A stretch of DNA of 6,933 nucleotides, from contig URXI01000233.1 of assembly GCA_900551775.1 (NCBI GenBank), positions 1 through 6,933 of the forward strand, written 5' to 3'. The notes under the pieces were generated by a model. That model saw only the letters and a program-made list of their open reading frames with translations, had not been told where the DNA came from and made no database searches. The position numbers and the translations under genes are program-made. Below are positions 5,466-6,933 of this stretch, one piece after another. The number at the start of each line of letters is the position of its first letter. Positions within the stretch are counted from its first letter, which is position 1. The stretch is from an uncultured Eubacterium sp. (GTDB lineage: Bacteria > Bacillota > Clostridia > Peptostreptococcales > Anaerovoracaceae).

Positions 5466-6077
5466 GCCTTTCAGAATCATCGGAGTAATATTGCATTCGA
5501 CCACTGCCGCGATAATCAGCAGGGGTATCACCACCAGAACAAAGGTCTTTGCCAGGTGATTGAGCATGGTAAGGATTTTTTCTTCTTTCGCCTTGCCCAA
5601 AAGCTTTTTTGTGAGTGTCTTGCAGAGATAAATGCCCATGGCCATGGACAGGAAGAAAGCGGGCAGCTCAAAGATTCCGTGAGGCAGAAGACCATAGACG
5701 ATGGCGGGCAGTGGTGATATGGTTCCTGCCGCTGCGCCAAGACCCAGAAGCGCGCCGATGATCATACCGTTGGACAGCACCGACAGCGCCGGCAGAAAGA
5801 GAAATGGGACACACCCCATGCCGATGCACATGGCGCAGGCAAAGACATTGTTCATCACAATGCCCACATAGGACAGCGTACCATCCTCATTCATGACAGA
5901 CTCTGCCTTGGGCAGATACATGTCCCGGATCTGCTCCGCAAGCTCCGCATTTTGATAGAAGTAGATGGCAAAGACCGCTGTCAGCAGGACAAAAGCCAGT
6001 GCCACCTGCCAAGTCAGTTTAAAAATCTTTTGTTTCAAGTTTTGTTTTCCCCTTTCTGTCTCGAGCCAGTTCTCCAT
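5451..6077 (-). CDS. SpoIIM/DUF95-family integral membrane protein
   Basis: A 208-residue membrane protein. The hallmark is YGLLPHGIFELPAFFLSMAMG (within 128-148), the PHGIFE-P signature of the stage II sporulation protein M family. Hydrophobic segments lie roughly at 22-40, 71-118, 121-151 and 177-195, with a short outside loop at about 41-70. In Bacillus, SpoIIM works with SpoIID and SpoIIP in septal peptidoglycan removal during engulfment; related DUF95 proteins also occur outside sporulation, so the role here is not certain. The N-terminus overlaps the end of the EamA gene by 59 nt if the ATG at 6077 is used. That ATG has only a poor ribosome site. An in-frame TTG at 6038 follows AAAGGGG, would cut the overlap to 20 nt and remove 13 hydrophilic residues, and may be the true start. 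Confidence 0.85.
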   Translation of the reverse strand: MENWLETERGKQNLKQKIFKLTWQVALAFVLLTAVFAIYFYQNAELAEQIRDMYLPKAESVMNEDGTLSYVGIVMNNVFACAMCIGMGCVPFLFLPALSVLSNGMIIGALLGLGAAAGTISPLPAIVYGLLPHGIFELPAFFLSMAMGIYLCKTLTKKLLGKAKEEKILTMLNHLAKTFVLVVIPLLIIAAVVECNITPMILKGAGFR

Positions 6078-6918
6078 AAAGCGCCCCGCCCAGGATCAGT
6101 GCCGCTCCTGCAAAGTCCTTCACTGCCATGCGCTCTCCCAGGAATACCGCCGAAAAAAGCAAGGCAGAACAGGGATCGATATAACTGCATAGCGCCACCG
6201 TCTGCCCCTGGAGCTGCTGAATGGATGAAAAGTATAAGTACAGGGCGAAGCCCGTATGTATGACGCCGATCACGAGCAGCGCCAGCGTTCCCGAAAGAGG
6301 CGGCATCGCCCAGCCAGACTGGTTCGTGATCACCGCGTATGGGAGGATGACCAGACCCGCCGCAAGGAGCTGCATCAGGGTAATCTCCATCCCCGATATG
6401 CCACTGGCTTTTTTGTTCAGCAGCGTGACAGAAGCGTAGAGAACTGCCGCCAAAAGGCCGAAGAGAAATCCCCTTTTCGGATCGCTGCCGCCGGAAAGAT
6501 CGCCGGTGATGCAGACGAGACCCGCCATCGCAGCCAGAATGCCAATAACCTTTGTCTTGGTGACCCGCTCTTTTAGAAAGAGAGGCGAGGCTGCCATAAC
6601 CACGATGGGAGCACAGTAATATGCGATGGTGGACAGGCTGACCGTGGTAAACTTATACGCCTCAAAAAGGGCAATCCAGTTAAATCCCATGGCCGCACCA
6701 GATAAAGCCAGCACGGGGATATTCTTCTTAAGCAGTATCCACGAAGACTTTTCTCCGCTCAAGGCGTAGGCAATCCCCAGGACGATGCCGCCCAGGATGA
6801 CTCGTCCCAACACGATCTGCGCGCTCTCCAGGGGAATCATCTTTGCAAAGAGACCGACGCTGCCCCAGATCAACATGGCGGTGATCAGTTTAGTATATGC
6901 TTTTGATCGCTCGTTCAT
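6019..6918 (-). CDS. EamA/DMT-superfamily transporter
   Basis: An inner-membrane drug/metabolite transporter-type protein of 299 residues, the normal size. It shows the duplicated EamA architecture of about ten helices: first repeat about 8-138, ending in FLKERVTKTKVIGILAAMAG (114-133), and second repeat about 150-282, ending in FLGERMAVKDFAGAALILGG (259-278). The two FL.ER motifs at matching places mark the internal duplication. A hydrophilic tail (RDRKGKTKLETKDF) lies over the start of the SpoIIM-family gene. Members export amino acids or other metabolites; the substrate here is unknown. The ATG at 6918 is preferred because GGTGA lies 5 nt upstream. An in-frame GTG at 6927 would add three residues, and upstream sequence is missing, so a longer form cannot be fully excluded. 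It is probably co-transcribed with the SpoIIM-family gene. Confidence 0.88.
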   Translation of the reverse strand: MNERSKAYTKLITAMLIWGSVGLFAKMIPLESAQIVLGRVILGGIVLGIAYALSGEKSSWILLKKNIPVLALSGAAMGFNWIALFEAYKFTTVSLSTIAYYCAPIVVMAASPLFLKERVTKTKVIGILAAMAGLVCITGDLSGGSDPKRGFLFGLLAAVLYASVTLLNKKASGISGMEITLMQLLAAGLVILPYAVITNQSGWAMPPLSGTLALLVIGVIHTGFALYLYFSSIQQLQGQTVALCSYIDPCSALLFSAVFLGERMAVKDFAGAALILGGALYGELARDRKGKTKLETKDF

Positions 6919-6933
6919 GAATGTCACCGGGCG

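Overview
The window looks like chromosome from an anaerobic, probably spore-forming Firmicute of the Clostridia/Eubacteriales type, with moderate GC. The reasons are strong AGGAGG-type ribosome binding sites, sigma-A-like promoters, an electron-transfer flavoprotein (Etf) of the clostridial sequence type and a SpoIIM-family membrane protein. The species cannot be named from the sequence.

Layout. Positions 1-1446, minus strand, hold etfB followed by the first 217 codons of etfA, which is cut by the window edge. A divergent control region (1447-1650) separates them from a plus-strand GntR/FadR-subfamily regulator (1651-2337). A gene-poor 329-bp gap follows (2338-2666). It contains two related 42-bp hairpins that share a 10-12 bp arm sequence and bracket an AT-rich core. 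Next, on the minus strand, come a YjiH-family membrane protein (2667-4073) and, upstream of it, a PLP-dependent class I/II aminotransferase (4085-5248). These two form a tight two-gene operon with its own promoter. A second minus-strand pair lies further upstream: a SpoIIM/DUF95-family membrane protein (5451-6077), ending in a clear intrinsic terminator, and an EamA/DMT-family transporter (6019-6918).

How it fits together. The same 17-bp operator, of the TGGT-N3-ACCA class used by PdhR/LldR-like FadR-subfamily regulators, occurs twice. One copy is just downstream of the -10 of the etfBA promoter (1519-1535). The other is just downstream of the -10 of the aminotransferase-transporter promoter (5276-5292). 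The copies match at 15 of 17 positions in the same orientation, and both promoters have a TTGCAA -35 with a 17-bp spacer. The simplest reading is that the regulator encoded between the two units represses both, forming a small local regulon. Uptake of an amino acid (or related substrate), transamination to a 2-oxo acid and Etf-linked reduction of a derived enoyl-CoA would be a plausible catabolic module of the Stickland type. The operator pairing is seen in the sequence; the pathway and effector are inference. The SpoIIM and EamA genes have no such site within the window and are separated by a terminator, so they look unrelated to the module.
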